Of a stretch of DNA of 64,000 nt, positions 23,263 to 34,523 are shown piece by piece. Under the pieces are notes generated by a model. It had not been told where the DNA came from and did not search any database. It was given only the letters and a program-made list of their open reading frames with translations. The position numbers and the translations under genes were made by a program. Source of the stretch: Chrysogorgia sp. JL179-B06 (Eukaryota > Cnidaria > Anthozoa > Scleralcyonacea > Chrysogorgiidae); contig JAYKKM010000452.1 of the NCBI GenBank assembly GCA_035772405.1, forward strand, positions 1,691,001 to 1,755,000. The letters run 5' to 3'. Each line of letters opens with the position of its first letter. Position 1 is the stretch's first letter.

Positions 23263-23943
23263 GTGAGAGTAAATGAGCCTGCTAAGTCCAAAAAAGTGCG
23301 ACTTCTAAAACAACAGTCTTATGATAAAAGGGATAAGGCTGCTACGATTTCAGATCTTGTCCACAAGTTTCATAAGGCTGTCTCAAAAGGCCCAATACAC
23401 ATCTGCGCATGTTGTGACCAGTTATGGTACAGACACAGTGTTCATTCTACTGAAAAATTGAGAATCTCAAATCCCCAATATGCAGTACAGTGCATATCAA
23501 ATAAATTGAGTGCAGACAACATTGAATGGATTTGTCGAACATCTGAAAAATATTTAAAAAAATTAAAAATGCCACCTTTTGCCGTGAAAAATGGAATGCT
23601 ATTTGCAGAAAAGCCATCTGAGTTATTTGATTTAAACGAATTAGAGTGGAGACTTGTTGCACCAAGAATAGCCTTTCAAAGGCTTATGCAAGCTCCAAGA
23701 GGCAAACAATTTAAAATAAATGGCAATGTTGTCAATGTACTTGCTGATGTTGCCAATACTGTAAATATTTTGCCGAGACTACCACACGACACTGGGACAA
23801 TCAAAATTCAGTTAAAAAGACGTCTACAATATAAACGTTCTGCATTGTCATTGAATGTAAGACCACATAAAGTCTTTCAGGCAGAAACTTGGCTATCTAT
23901 GAATACAGTAGTGCACTTTTTCAAGAAAAAGCATTCGTTTTAA
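23263..23943 (+). pseudogene. Helitron DUF6570-like block
   Basis: 226-codon open frame. It starts with a basic stretch, then HICACCDQLWYRHSV (C-x2-C zinc-ligand-like), LKMPPFAVKNGMLF, DLNELEWRLVAPRIAF and NVVNVLADVANTVNILPRLP. These are the hallmark blocks of the domain that precedes Rep in animal Helitrons. The usual second C-x2-C before the KMPP block reads ICRTSEKY, one Cys lost. The frame stops at 23941 where Rep should begin. Confidence 0.85.
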
Positions 23944-25029
23944 CAAGGATTGGCGGAATAACTTCCAAAATATTTTAGACAGGAATGATGATATACCACA
24001 GGGAAACGATGATCAGATCAAAACAGTAATAACACAAATCATAAAAAATGTCAAAATGATGTTTGGAGTGAAGATGAAGCAGAAATACCAGCTGGTGTAA
24101 CTGATACCATGTTGAATGCTACAGATTTTCTTGAAGATCATGAGAGAGAAACAACTTTGCAACTTTGTTCTGTAGGTTTTATCAGCTGAAACAAAGTTGC
24201 TACACCTCCTTAAAATATCAGGGCAACTTGTTGATCATAAAGATTATACTGATGATGAACTGGAAGAATTAACTTGGCAAGAAAGTGCAGAATAAACCAA
24301 ATGATGAGCCTGAGATGCTTAATTTTGTTAATCGACAAACATTATCGACAAACATGTCGATTTAATTAGCCTCAACCACCAATTAGGTCAACTAACATAC
24401 TATATCCCCTTGATGACAATGTATCTGAAAATGATATTAGGAAACTAAAAGTTTCGTGGAAAAACATAACGCAGAAGCTAAATGACATGAAAGAAGGTGA
24501 AAATATCACATTTGATCAACTATTAACTGATCTGAATATCTCTGAAAATGACTATTTGCTGGCAATTCGATCATCTCTCAACTGCCCCAGAATATTTTTG
24601 AAAAGAAATCCGAATGAGCTAAGAATAAACAATTATAACCCTGCATGTCTGAGTGCCTGGAGAGCAAGCATGGACATTCAATTTGTTCTTGATGTCTACA
24701 CATGTGCAATGTATATTGTTTCATATATATCTAAAGCTCAAAAGGGAATGAGTGAACTACTACGTACTGCATGTGCTGAAGCAAGGGAAGGAAATGCTAG
24801 TATTAAGCAGCAAGCGAGAGACAGGGGTAATAAATTTTTAAACAATGTTGAAATTAGCGCTCAAGAAGCTGTGTACATAGTTCTGCAATTGCCAATGAGA
24901 AAATCCTCACGACAAGTTGTTTTCATACTCACCTCACCACCCAGTGAAAGAGTTCAACTGCTAAAACTACTAAGTGAAATTGAAAACATGCAGATGAATG
25001 TGAAGAAATACATTTTGGTGGTCTGCTAA
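23944..25029 (+). pseudogene. Helitron Rep remnant
   Basis: 23944-24486 is frame-broken; no HUH metal-binding motif was found there. 24487-25029 is open: PRIFLKRNPNELRINNYNP, MDIQFVLDVYTCAMYIVSYISKAQ, then NNVEISAQEAVYIVLQLPM. The Y-x3-Y-x2-K arrangement in MYIVSYISK corresponds to the two-tyrosine site of Rep, which nicks and joins single strands during rolling-circle transposition. Without HUH this copy cannot act. Confidence 0.8.
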
Positions 25030-25059
25030 AGAGGTACTGAACGTACTGTTAGCATTGAG

Positions 25060-25680
25060 AACATAACTTTGGTAGACTGGGCTGCATGGTATGAAAGCTT
25101 TTCTGACAAATCTTACCAAAAGAAATCAACAAAATTGGACATTGATGGCCTACCAGTAGAGACATCGGATAATGATTGCAACAATGATGATGAACTTGTG
25201 ATGATATTAATACAGTTACATTTATTCCTAAATCCCAAAAATCAACCAAAACATATCAACTAAAAAAGCGAACAAAATCAAGAATCATAAGAAGTGTTTG
25301 GTTTAACAAAGAAGCCTATCCAGAGAAACATTATCGGGAATTAATAATGCTTTTTACACCATGGCGAAATGAAGATATCGATTTAATTGGTAAATATTAT
25401 TATCAAGAACAATATTTAACATTACAGGAATCAATTACAGACCAAATGAGTCTTTATGCAGTTTGTTCTGAAAAATTAAATAATGCTCAAGAAGATTTAA
25501 ATGCTGCTCCTGATGACAATGAAGATCAGTTTGATTTAATTGCACAAATTAAGACATTGAACGCCGGGATCAAGGTGAGGGAATGGAAAATTTACATCCC
25601 GACTTCAATGAAAACTATGATCTGTCAAGTGTTCTTGGTATCCGCTCAGCATCGTAAAATAATGAACCACTTATTCTAAA
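25060..25680 (+). pseudogene. Helitron Rep-to-helicase linker
   Basis: Pieces in shifting frames: VDWAAWYESFSDKSYQKK, then KRTKSRIIRSVWFN, RELIMLFTPWRNEDIDLIG, and a Glu/Gln-rich helical stretch. The ML-FTPWRNE block is a typical connector in animal Helitrons. At least two frameshifts and one stop. Confidence 0.75.
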
Positions 25681-25689
25681 TGAAATGCC

Positions 25690-26960
25690 TGATCAAGAAT
25701 AAAGGGAAATGGTACAAAAGTTAAATAAGAAACAAAAGGAATTATTCTATCATACACTTCATCAAATCAAAACCTGTGATAAACCATTTTACTCTTTTCT
25801 CAGTGGTGGAGGTGTCGGTAATCATATCTTACAAAATCAATATACCAAGCAGCATTAAAATACTACAACACCAGAGCTGGTGATGATTTTCATCATGTAT
25901 AAAGGTCATACTTTTAACACCAACAGGAAAAGCTGCATTTATTATAAAAGGCAATCCATACATAGTGCTCTTTCTATACCTGCATGTCAGTCAATGAAAA
26001 TTTACAAACCACTCGACTCTAACAGATTAAATACCATAAGGTGCCTACTTGGAGGTCTAAAACTCATATTACTTGATGAAGTATGTATGGTTGCAAACAG
26101 TATGTTTAATGTCCAAATCAATAATCGGTTAAAAGATATAAAAGACAGCAAGGAAGATTTTGGTGGTGTAAGTATAATTGCAATTGGTGATTTGTTTCAA
26201 CTAAAACCAGTCATGGATGGTCTCATATTGAAAGATTTTGATAACTCAGAATACGGTGTTCTTACTGCAAATTTATGGAAGAAACACTTTAGAATGTTTG
26301 AACTAAATGAAATAATGCGACAAAGAGAAAGTAAAGTAAAGTATTTGCAGAAATTTTAAATAGATTAAGAGAAGGAAAGCATACTGAGGATGCCATTTTG
26401 AAGAAAAAAGAAAGGATAGTGCCTGAACAAAACTGTCCAAGACAAGCACCTCATTTATTTATTCAAAACTCTATGGTTGATGAATTCAATAATCAAGTTC
26501 ATAAATCATCAACAGGGAGAAAATTAACAATAAAAGCCCAAGACAGTGTCATTGGTGGCATGCACATCAGCAGAGCTCAGAGAAAAATGATGAAGCAAAT
26601 CCCAAATGACCCACGCAAAACTAAACAGCTAGCTTCAAAACTCCACATTGCTGAAGGTGAAAGAACAGAAATTGCAATAAACGTGAGAACTGATGACGGT
26701 CTAACAAATGCTGCAAGTAATATTATTAAGTTAGTACAGTTACATCAACCTGACAAACTATCTGGTATAATATGCATGGGTACAGTTTGATCAACAAGAA
26801 GTTGAGAGAAAAACAAGGCACGAAAACAGACAGATTTATCAACAAATTAATATTGAGCAAACATGGAATGATAAAGAGCCTATGGCAGTGACCCATAGTG
26901 GGGATAAATGCCCCAGTATGAATAATACTAATATTTCAGTTAGTATTACAGATTTAGATT
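25690..26960 (+). pseudogene. Helitron PIF1-type helicase, truncated
   Basis: LNKKQKELFYHTLHQIKT and FLSGGGVGNH (Walker A with a lost residue; the lysine is gone) are followed by LILLDEVCMV (Walker B, near 26060-26090), IAIGDLFQLKPV and LNEIMRQRE, then HISRAQRKMMKQIP and AEGERTEIAINVRTDDGL. After about 26900 the C-terminal motifs that should include the SRGDT-type block are missing. The role in life is 5'-3' unwinding during transposition; here it is dead. Confidence 0.85.
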
Positions 26961-27039
26961 TATCTTTCCACAATTTAGATAACATAGTCTTTTTCTAATT
27001 TGTTTAATAAAAATGGGCCTCCCTTTTGATCACATCCCA

Positions 27040-27440
27040 ATCCCATGCTCATTACTAATTGACAAGGCTGACCCTGGTTCAGGTTCCCGTCGCGCGGTTT
27101 TCTCAGTGTCCGAATACGCTATCTGACATTGTTTGTCCGAAAAACTTCACATTTACTTCCTGTGGATCATTACGAAAAAGGTGGATTATTGTTGCGTTGT
27201 CTGGGACAATTGCAGTAAAACTCTTGCTACTAAACTTCAAAAGTTACAAAACCGGGCAGCAAGAGTTTTAACCTTTAATTTCTAGCTATGATGCTGATGC
27301 CGATTGTCTAATTAAGAGGCTTGGCTTGAAAAATCTAGAATCCCAGCGAAAATTTCATACAGCTATCATGGTCTATACATCGCTAAATGGCCTTGTACCA
27401 GATTATATGCGCACCATGTTTATTGGTCGTGACAGGCCGG
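27040..27440 (+). pseudogene. LINE RT C-terminal scrap
   Basis: From about 27185 the plus strand reads YCCVVWDNCSKTLATKLQKL, then QNRAARVLTF, a stop, and further RT-C-terminal words in shifted frames. This is the region after the palm in CR1/jockey-type LINEs. It ends near 27440 where Penelope-like sequence begins. 27000-27180 has no assignment. Confidence 0.75.
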
Positions 27441-28119
27441 GGTAGCCACTTATTCTTTGAGGGACACGGAGGGCAAACTAGCTATTCTACGGTCACGCAC
27501 AAATTATCTCAAAAACAGATTTAGTTATGGTGGTGACAATGAATATTCTGTTAAGAATGCAAAAGTCTTTATCGACTTCGTTAGTACCCAGAATATCGAC
27601 AAAGAAGAGACAATCGTGTCCTTTGACGTCGTCTCTCTTTTTACATCAATCCCCATTCAACTAGCTATGGAAATCGTAAAGACGAGACTTAGAGAGACAG
27701 AATGTTGGAAGTCATACACAGATTTGACCGATAAACAGGTTAGCGATATTTTGGCATTTGCGGGAACATTATTTCAGATTTGAGGGAACATATTACCATC
27801 AGATCTCTGGATGTGCGATGAAATAGTTACTCCGGTTAGTGCTGTGATTGCCGAACTAGTTATGCAAGAAATATAATCTATTGCCTTGAATTGTGAAGTC
27901 ACCAATACAAGTCCGATGGTGGCGACGATATGTTGATGACTCAAACTCATGTTTGCGGTGCCATGATGTTGAACAGTTTCTCGCCCACTTAAATTCTATC
28001 AATCCACACATTCCGCTTACAAACGAGGTTCCATCAATCACCGATGAGCGACAAACAATTTTGTTTCTTGACACCAAAATGACGCTTCTTACTGCATGAA
28101 AAAATGGATTTAATCACAT

Positions 28120-28303
28120 TTACATCTGCGCAAATATGGAGCAAATTTGTTCAAATATTACATTTACTATAGGAGTAAACATGGAAAATGCCGCATTTGC
28201 TTCATATTTGCTCAAAAGTGAGTAAATGCGGCATTTACAAAGTTTACTCCTATGGTAAATATAATATTTCAATAAATTGGCTCCATATTTGCGCATATTG
28301 TAA
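28120..28303. mobile_element. 184-bp palindromic MITE inside Penelope-like element 2
   Basis: Ends ttacatctgcgcaaatatgg and, reversed, ttacaatatgcgcaaatatg. Inner blocks aatgccgcattt and aaatgcggcatt pair at the centre, and tactataggagtaaac pairs with gtttactcctatggta. Clear hairpin. No certain target duplication. Confidence 0.85.
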
Positions 28304-28875
28304 TGCAAGTGAAAGTCGGAGTGCACCGGAAGACAACACAAACTAATAAGTACCTGGCGTTTGAATCTCACAATCCTAGTCAAAGTAAAAGAGCTGTCGT
28401 AAAGGCACTACTCGACCGAGCGAAGAGTATCCCTTCGAGTAATCAAGGGCAGCAAGAAGAGAAAGATTGTGTATTACAATATCTAGCAGTAAAAATTCAT
28501 CGAGAATCGTATATAAGCCCAGAAATGAAATTCAAACACAAGACTGTCAAGATAATCCAATAGTTTTCGTATCCCGTATATCAATGGGGTTTCCGAAAGA
28601 ATCAAACATACTCTGAGTAAAGCTGGAATAAGAACAGCGTACAGACCCTTACTGACCTTGGCGGATGTTTTCTGCAAACCGGCGAGAGACCGACCACTAG
28701 ACGCGCAAATCAAAGGCATTGTTTACAAATTTACATGCCAATCCTGCATCCCATTCACTTATGTTGGAGAAAGTAAAAGATCGTGGAACTCGCGGTGGGC
28801 AGAACATAAACCAGGAGTAAGACGGAATCACAGAGTGTTCAAAAACACCGAAGTGAAGGAGCGTAATAGTACAAT

Positions 28876-28905
28876 CTACAGACACGTGTTTCGATGTTCC
28901 ATAGC
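28876..28905 (-). ncRNA. Broken hammerhead in the left arm
   Basis: On the minus strand: GAGCTATGGAACATCGAAAC, then ACGTGTCTGTAG. The helix-II, GAAAC and cleavage-side parts are present, and helix III (ACAC/GTGT) is perfect, but the CTGATGA box is deleted. Compare the right arm at 29152. Confidence 0.65.
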
Positions 28906-29151
28906 TCGGTACAATATAGATATGGCATGAGAACTAATTATACCCAAGCGATTGCCAGTGACAACAGCTCGTGGGACAATAACAGTAATGTGCACATCCA
29001 GACAGCGTGAAGCGGTATTGCATTATCGCTAAAGGACATACCGCTTCACGGTATCTGGATGTGCGCATGACTGCTATTATCCCACAAGCTGTTGTCACTG
29101 GCAATCGCTTGGGTATAAATAGTTCTCATGCCATATCTATATTGTACCAAG

Positions 29152-29193
29152 CTACACTGATGAGCTGTGGAACAGCGAAACACGTATCTGTAG
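29152..29193 (+). ncRNA. Hammerhead ribozyme (Penelope-like element 2, right arm)
   Basis: CTACA + CTGATGA + helix II GCTGT/ACAGC with loop GGA + GAA + helix III ACAC/GTAT (one C-A mismatch, no loop) + C + TGTAG. Helix I pairs CTACA with TGTAG perfectly. All core positions (CUGAUGA, GAA, cleavage-site C) are present. Loop-less helix III is the form known from Penelope-like elements, which favours dimer action. Activity of this copy is a prediction. Confidence 0.8.
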
Positions 29194-29205
29194 ATTGGAT
29201 TATAT

Positions 29206-29976
29206 ATATACACCAAACACTACACAAAAAACACTATATTTAAAAAGACTGAGGAGACATGTCATCCTGAATATATAGGTTAAATATTTGCATTTAATAT
29301 TACTATGAAAGCAATAGAGGTTTTCCAGCAGAATAAGAGGTTCGTCGAATTTATTGGAACCAGTCATAGTTCGACAACACTCTGGGATTGGGGAAAGTTT
29401 AGGCATTATTAATAATAACAAAAATAAAAATAATAAGAATTATACAATAAAAGCTAGGATAGCTTGTTCAACGCTTGCACTGGTATTGATGGGGTCCTGT
29501 TTCCTAACAAATTACAATTATTATTCGTTACAAATATAAATTTATTACACATATTCACATATATGTACAACGTTCCAAAAACTAATTCTAACTTGAAAGT
29601 TGTATAAATCCTACATATACAGTATTAATTAAGGCAATAAATAATGGTTCTACATGTATGAAATGAACAGATTCATTCAGATATTTTTCAGTCTTTGAAA
29701 AACTCATTCCTGCATGTTTTTTCGCAATTGCACTTGAAATTATACTATTACCTATACAAAGTGTGTTAATTTAACACATGCATTTATGGCAGTGTAGATG
29801 TTTAATGTATATAGACATGTATTACAACAATATTCTGCCAGTGGCATTCGTTAGTCAAAATTGAAGTTATTAAATATCAGATTAAGTAAACTAACAATTA
29901 TACAAATCAATTTATATTTGAACTATTAAAAACTAAGTCCCACAACATCCCAAATACTCCATGTTTATATATACTC
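29206..29976. other. No gene; half-copy of the 10560 hairpin family
   Basis: 29692-29755 shares tttgaaaaactca, gcaattgcac and tatactattacct with the right arm of the hairpin at 10560-10740. The rest is AT-rich without a supported feature. Confidence 0.5.
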
Positions 29977-30282
29977 TTATTTATACAGGGAAACGATCAG
30001 AGCTTGGGTAAGAAGCAATTTGTTTGATAAGGTTAACAATTGGATTTCGCCTACCATAAAATATGCTTCCATAATTTCCTCGTAATCCATTTGAGAATCT
30101 TTAGGACGATCAAAGGTAGGTATGATGTGGAAAAACTCTGGATAAGCAGCACTGCTAATGTCTTCTGGCTGACTGTTTCGGTCATATAATAATGTATTCT
30201 TTACAAATGAGCGCGATACACCACGAAGTTCATTCACGTCATCTAAAATGATGGTCGAGAAGTGAAAATTAAGAGATCTCAA
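29977..30282 (-). CDS. Short ORF or exon, unknown
   Basis: Minus-strand 101 codons with ordinary, non-repetitive composition, including LDDVNELRGVSRSFVKN and DRPKDSQMDYEEIMEAYFM. The opening codon is not a clear ATG and the 5' side runs into the TIR-bounded SINE-like element at 30300. No domain recognised. It could be a coding scrap of an unrecognised element or an exon. Confidence 0.3.
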   Translation of the reverse strand: MRSLNFHFSTIILDDVNELRGVSRSFVKNTLLYDRNSQPEDISSAAYPEFFHIIPTFDRPKDSQMDYEEIMEAYFMVGEIQLLTLSNKLLLTQALIVSLYK

Positions 30283-30284
30283 AA

Positions 30285-30650
30285 TTAGAAACCGTAGACT
30301 TGATGGTCGGTGGAATCTTTTTATTATGTATATATATAGTTTACTTACAATGGGTTACATAAATATTGATTATCAACCAAAAAATGTCAAGTTCGTTTGC
30401 ATAGCCGAGTGGTCTGTTTTATTGATTTTTAGTTGTGACAGCGGGGTTCGAATGTTGGGTGAGTATATAATTTTTCCATTTTTTTTAATTTTTACTTTAC
30501 TTTTTTCTTTTTAATTGGGTTAGGATTAAGGTTAGGTTAGGATTAGTTTTAGGGTTTGGTTTGAATATTATCAAAAAAATAGGCGCGCGTAAAAAAGTCC
30601 CAAGATTCCACCGACCATCAAAGAGGTGTCCGACCGTCTACGGTTTCGAA
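30285..30650 (+). mobile_element. TIR-bounded element with tRNA-like A and B boxes
   Basis: tgatggtcggtggaatctt (30300-30318) and its reverse complement aagattccaccgaccatca (30602-30620) bound it, and outer words accgtaga / tctacggt extend the inverted pair. Inside, tagccgagtgg (A box, 30402-30412) and ggggttcgaatg (B box, 30443-30454) stand at tRNA spacing, plus strand. It combines DNA-transposon-like ends with a Pol III promoter; a SINE inside a MITE is the simplest explanation. Confidence 0.55.
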
Positions 30651-32081
30651 ATTTGCTTCGACGACGGCGATTATTGACAAACAAAATTTTAGCATTTAAA
30701 AGTAAGCACGTGGTTAATTCGCTTTCGTATATGATACTTCAAGCAGGTTTGTACCCAGGAGCTGCAAAGACGCCGCGTTGCGGGATGTAAGCACAAGGCT
30801 GCTTGGGAAGGATGCGAAGAACGAAGCGCCCGTGGCAGAAAATGAATTAAACATGGGCTCGATTTATTATTCACACACACATATTCTCACTGGGCCCGGT
30901 TTCGCCACACAATGCTAACAACTGCAGTAGACGATAAAATTGTCATTGTTGGAATGACTAAACCATATTCAGATAAGGGGACCGCAGGTGAAGCAGTGTT
31001 TTTTAACATTTGCCACGAAGACAGGCATACAACGGGAGGAGAAATTTTTTCTTACGCTGATCTTGTGTCGCAGCCGAGCCGTCCTATATGGCAGATCCCA
31101 TACAGCCTGAGCAAATAGATGTCCAAGCCGTGCTCGCAGAACTCCAGCCACAGCAACCGCCACTTCGCCAGAGCCAATTGCACCTGTCAATGCGGAAAAT
31201 GTCCAGGGCAATGCACCAAACCAAGTGACGGACCCACCACAAGAACAGGTCGTCAGTTTCACCATTGCTCAATATATTAGCGTTTATTGTCTATAGTCTG
31301 GTGCGTAGTTTCCCGCCCATTTGTTTGGCCTCGTAATTTTCATCTACACCATTACGCGAACTTAAGATGCATATGTATTTTCCACAGTGTGAAGTGCATT
31401 ATATAGTCATTGAAATCAGACAATAGGATAACTCACCTACACACGTCTTACCCGAACTTGGACGTACAAACGGCTTGTTATAATATATACTATACATAAA
31501 CCCGAAGCGGTTGAGCGGATCTTGTAACATCGTAGCTTTTAAGCTTCATTGCGTGTACAAATATACTCCCTTCGAATTTTACATATCGAGAAAGAAACTT
31601 TACCTACCATTTGACCTTTTGCAGTCAAGTTACGCTTCATTAGCTGCCCTCCTAACTTCAATTAACCTGCAATCATTCTTCAGATTTCACTCGTTATTTT
31701 AGGCACGCACGTTGCGAGGGTATTTAACAAAAAAAACAAAAAAAAACAGCCAACCTTTATTACAAATTGTACTTGGAATTTCATGCATACATTTGCTAGT
31801 TCGGGTTTTGTGCGTTTACTATCTCACTATCAGATCATTGAGATGATATGGCACTCTATAGTACGTCTTATACACGGTGTCGTACTCTGGCCGGCTTAAC
31901 TTTTTATATTACCCATTACTCATTAGACATCAACACTAACGCTACATGTTTTCCCTTTCGGTATATGGTTCACTGCTGCACTAACTCGCCATGCGGCATG
32001 AAGCTGTGACATGGTTTCCTATATATAGCGTTTTGAATATAAGTGAAAAGGTGGTAAACTGCCAAGAATTTAGTGACGAAA
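30651..32081. other. No confident gene
   Basis: A plus-strand frame at 30912-31118 (starts MLTTAVDDKIVIVGMTKPYS) and a following Cys-rich run (NCTCQCGKCPGQC, about 31168-31206) are protein-like but not recognised. 31270-32081 is AT-rich with nothing supported. Confidence 0.35.
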
Positions 32082-32116
32082 TACTGACGTTTCGAGCGGA
32101 GCCCTTCATCAGAGTA
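32082..32116 (-). ncRNA. Hammerhead ribozyme (Penelope-like element 3)
   Basis: Minus strand: TACT + CTGATGA + A + helix II GGGC/GCTC with loop TCC + GAA + helix III AC/GT + C + AGTA. Helix I pairs TACT with AGTA. The GAAACGTC core with loop-less two-pair helix III matches the Penelope-like type. One extra A precedes helix II. It lies 3' of the element coding and of a TA microsatellite. Confidence 0.75.
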
Positions 32117-32251
<135 letters not shown>

Positions 32252-32289
32252 TATACCACACTCTTCACGTGAATATTGCAACTGATGTT

Positions 32290-33195
32290 AATGGCAACTT
32301 GAGTTTATGTTATCTACAGGATGAATCAATTATACGGATGGCATCATGACACTGGTCTATTGTTTGGTGTGACATTTACAGGTGTGATAGTAGGTGTGAT
32401 AATAGTAGATTAGTATAGGTCGGTTATTTATTGCTGAACAAATATTTTTCTTATGTCTACAAGTGGATACAAGTTCATTTCTTCTGTTGAGTGAGCCTAG
32501 TTTCGGATAGCATATAATGATAAACTTCTCATGTAAGCATAGGTTGCATCGTTTGGTTTTGTTGGAGTAGGGTTTACATTGTTTGATTATTTTCCATTTG
32601 ATCGAATATTGGACATCTACTTTTAATTTTCAAATATATTTTCTGAGCTCAGCGGCAAGTTTATGTTTCGAATTTCTGAAAGAGCTATAGTGTGGTTTGC
32701 GTATGTAGTTTTACAAGTGTTTTCAGTTAATCCAACGTAGGTTTCTTTCTCTATATCATTCTTCTGGCGTCCTTCTGGCGGCAATTGCATTCTTTAGTTG
32801 TAATTGGCTCGTTTTGATTTGTTTTTGTTAAGCATTTCTTTATTAAGTACACATTTATTATGCGATCAAATAATATTTTATATAGCTCAATTTCAGGGTG
32901 TTCCGATTAAATATTTTATGTAGAGGGTGGCCTTTTGGGAAGCATTCGTCAATCATGTGGTGCAGAAACTTGTGACCGATGTTGGTAGCGACATTGGCAC
33001 TGTAAGGCGCATTAAACCATATTATGCTCCTGCTTCTTGAGCGCTTCACTTTCGATGGTTCGGGTTGAAATTAAGTTGGTAGTCATATCCACTTTTCTAG
33101 TACTTCTGATACGGGGGGATGGCTGAATCAAACGATTCTTTGTCGCATGAAATGTTGGAAAGTCTTCTGTTGATTGCTTCTGGTATCGATGCAGG
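32290..33195 (-). pseudogene. Penelope-like element 3, minus copy (C-terminal part)
   Basis: Minus strand reads [36 protein letters not shown] (33050-32870), then in shifted frames KETYVGLTENTCKT with ANHT, a GIY-YIG-type core, and later ends at the hammerhead. Its 5' end stops at 33195, where the plus copy begins. RT is missing: 5'-truncated. Confidence 0.8.
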
Positions 33196-34335
33196 CGGGT
33201 GGATGGCCAAAGGACCTGGAACTCGTCAACAGGATCGATGCATTGGCAGAGAGAGATTCATTCGTGACATTAAAAGATCATAAACAAAACTTCAACAACA
33301 ACCCTACGTGCAGACTCATAAACTCATCCAAATCAGAAATCGGCATCATAAGTAAAAACATTCTTCAAAGGATCAACTCTAAACCAATGAAAAAATACAG
33401 ACTCCGTCATTAGATGGTACAAAAATATTCCTGATAAACCCGCACACTCATTCATCTGCTTCGACATAGTTTAATTATACCCATCAATATCAGAAGAACT
33501 GCCGATGAAAGCCCCAGTGTTTGCTTCAAAATATGAAGAGATAACCGACCAAGAGAAAAAGATCATAACCCAAGGAAAGAAATCTCTATTTTTCAATGAA
33601 AGCACACAATGTTGTAAAAAACGACGAACTCGCTCTTTGATGTAACCATGCAGCTTTGACGGCGCCGAAACATGTGAACTGGTAGGCTTCTATCTACTAT
33701 AAAAACTAGCAAAATACGGAAGCGCAATTGGACTATACCGAGACGATGGATTGGCTGCATTTAACGAATCGCCCAGAGAAATAGAAAACAAATATGTAAA
33801 ATATTCAGCGACAACGACTTGAAACTCACCATCGAAGCGAACAAGAAATTCGTCAATTACTTGGATATCGCCTTTGATCTCAGATGTAAGGATCTAACGT
33901 TCAAACCATACACTATACCTAACAATATTCCCCAATATATATCAACCGCCACAGCAACCACCCGCCATGCATCGACACTCCGCAACATACCAGAAGCAAT
34001 CAACAGAAGACTTTCCAACATTTCATCCGACAAAGAATCCATTAATTCAGCCATCATACCGTATCAAGAAGTACTAAAAAAATTGGATATGACTACCAAC
34101 TTAATTTCAACCCCGAACCACCGAAAGCGAAGAGCTCAAGAAGCAGGAACATAATATGGTTTAATCCGCATTACAGTGCCAATGTCTCTACCAACATCGG
34201 TCACATGTTTCTGCACCTGATTGACGAATGCTTTCCAAAAGGCTACCCTCTACATAAAATATTTACGCGGAACACCCTGCAATTGATCTACACATCACAA
34301 TATTATTTCATCGCATAATAAATCTGTACTTAATA
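33196..34335 (+). pseudogene. Penelope-like element 3, plus copy (RT part)
   Basis: Plus strand reads LAERDSFVTLKDHKQNFNNN, CRLINSSKSEIGIISKNIL, HSFICFDIV (RT motif with first Asp), [25 protein letters not shown] (RT catalytic YRDD), KKFVNYLDIAFDL, HASTLRNIPEAINRRLS, and ends in the WFNP block. It overlaps the minus copy by about 200 bp of the same sequence (33990-34200 versus 33192-32985, inverted), so the two are head-to-head copies of one family. GIY-YIG is missing from this copy. Several stops and frameshifts. Confidence 0.85.
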
Positions 34336-34523
34336 AAGAAATGCTTAAGGGTATGAACATTGTAGAATTAGAACCAATGTATTTCCACATGAATCAACGA
34401 TAATCTATGATTTGTAAATAAATTTAAAAATAAAAAAAAAAGTTTTTTTAAAAAAATAAAGAGTTGTTGAAAATCGTTTTTTTTAAAAGTATATATAGTA
34501 TGGGGTGTATGTTAAAAAAACAT

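Larger units (their letters stand above)
22027..26960 (+). mobile_element. Degenerate Helitron (protease-like, DUF6570, Rep, PIF1 helicase)
   Basis: Plus-strand rolling-circle transposon remains. Consecutive coding blocks match the order of animal RepHel proteins: N-terminal accessory region, DUF6570-like cysteine-rich block, the C-terminal part of Rep, a linker and a PIF1-family helicase that ends near 26900. All blocks are on one strand but separated by stops and frameshifts. I could not fix the TC 5' end or the CTRR hairpin 3' end, so the boundaries are those of the coding remains. Confidence 0.85.
27445..28935 (+). pseudogene. Penelope-like element 2: RT plus GIY-YIG
   Basis: RT start with IVSFDVVSLFTSIPI (27600-27660, first catalytic Asp), a frame-broken GCAM-type block near 27810, then VRWWRRYVDDSNSCL (27905-27950, the YVDD catalytic pair) and FLDTKMTLL. 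A 184-bp palindromic MITE (28120-28303) interrupts the frame. Beyond it come KTTQTNKYLAFESHNPSQ and the post-RT region. The C-terminal frame (28658-28930) has GIVYKFTCQSC and TYVGESKRSWNSRWAEHK, a GIY-YIG nuclease with the Tyr, Arg and Glu-type positions visible. Several frameshifts; not functional. Confidence 0.9.
28868..29205. repeat. Inverted terminal copy of Penelope-like element 2
   Basis: 28868-29014 and 29041-29205 are reverse complements (ttatacccaagcgattgcca ... ctggatgtgc ... cataccgcttcacg). The right arm continues the element end in inverted orientation, and carries a 13-bp block (catcagtgtagct, as seen on the opposite strand) that the left arm has lost. Inverted partial copies next to the element are typical of Penelope-like insertions. 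Confidence 0.85.

Noticed and set aside
31160..31260. Cys-rich NCTCQCGKC run as a metallothionein-like or P2X-tail-like gene
   Set aside because: Only about 30 codons, no start or splice support; left unassigned.
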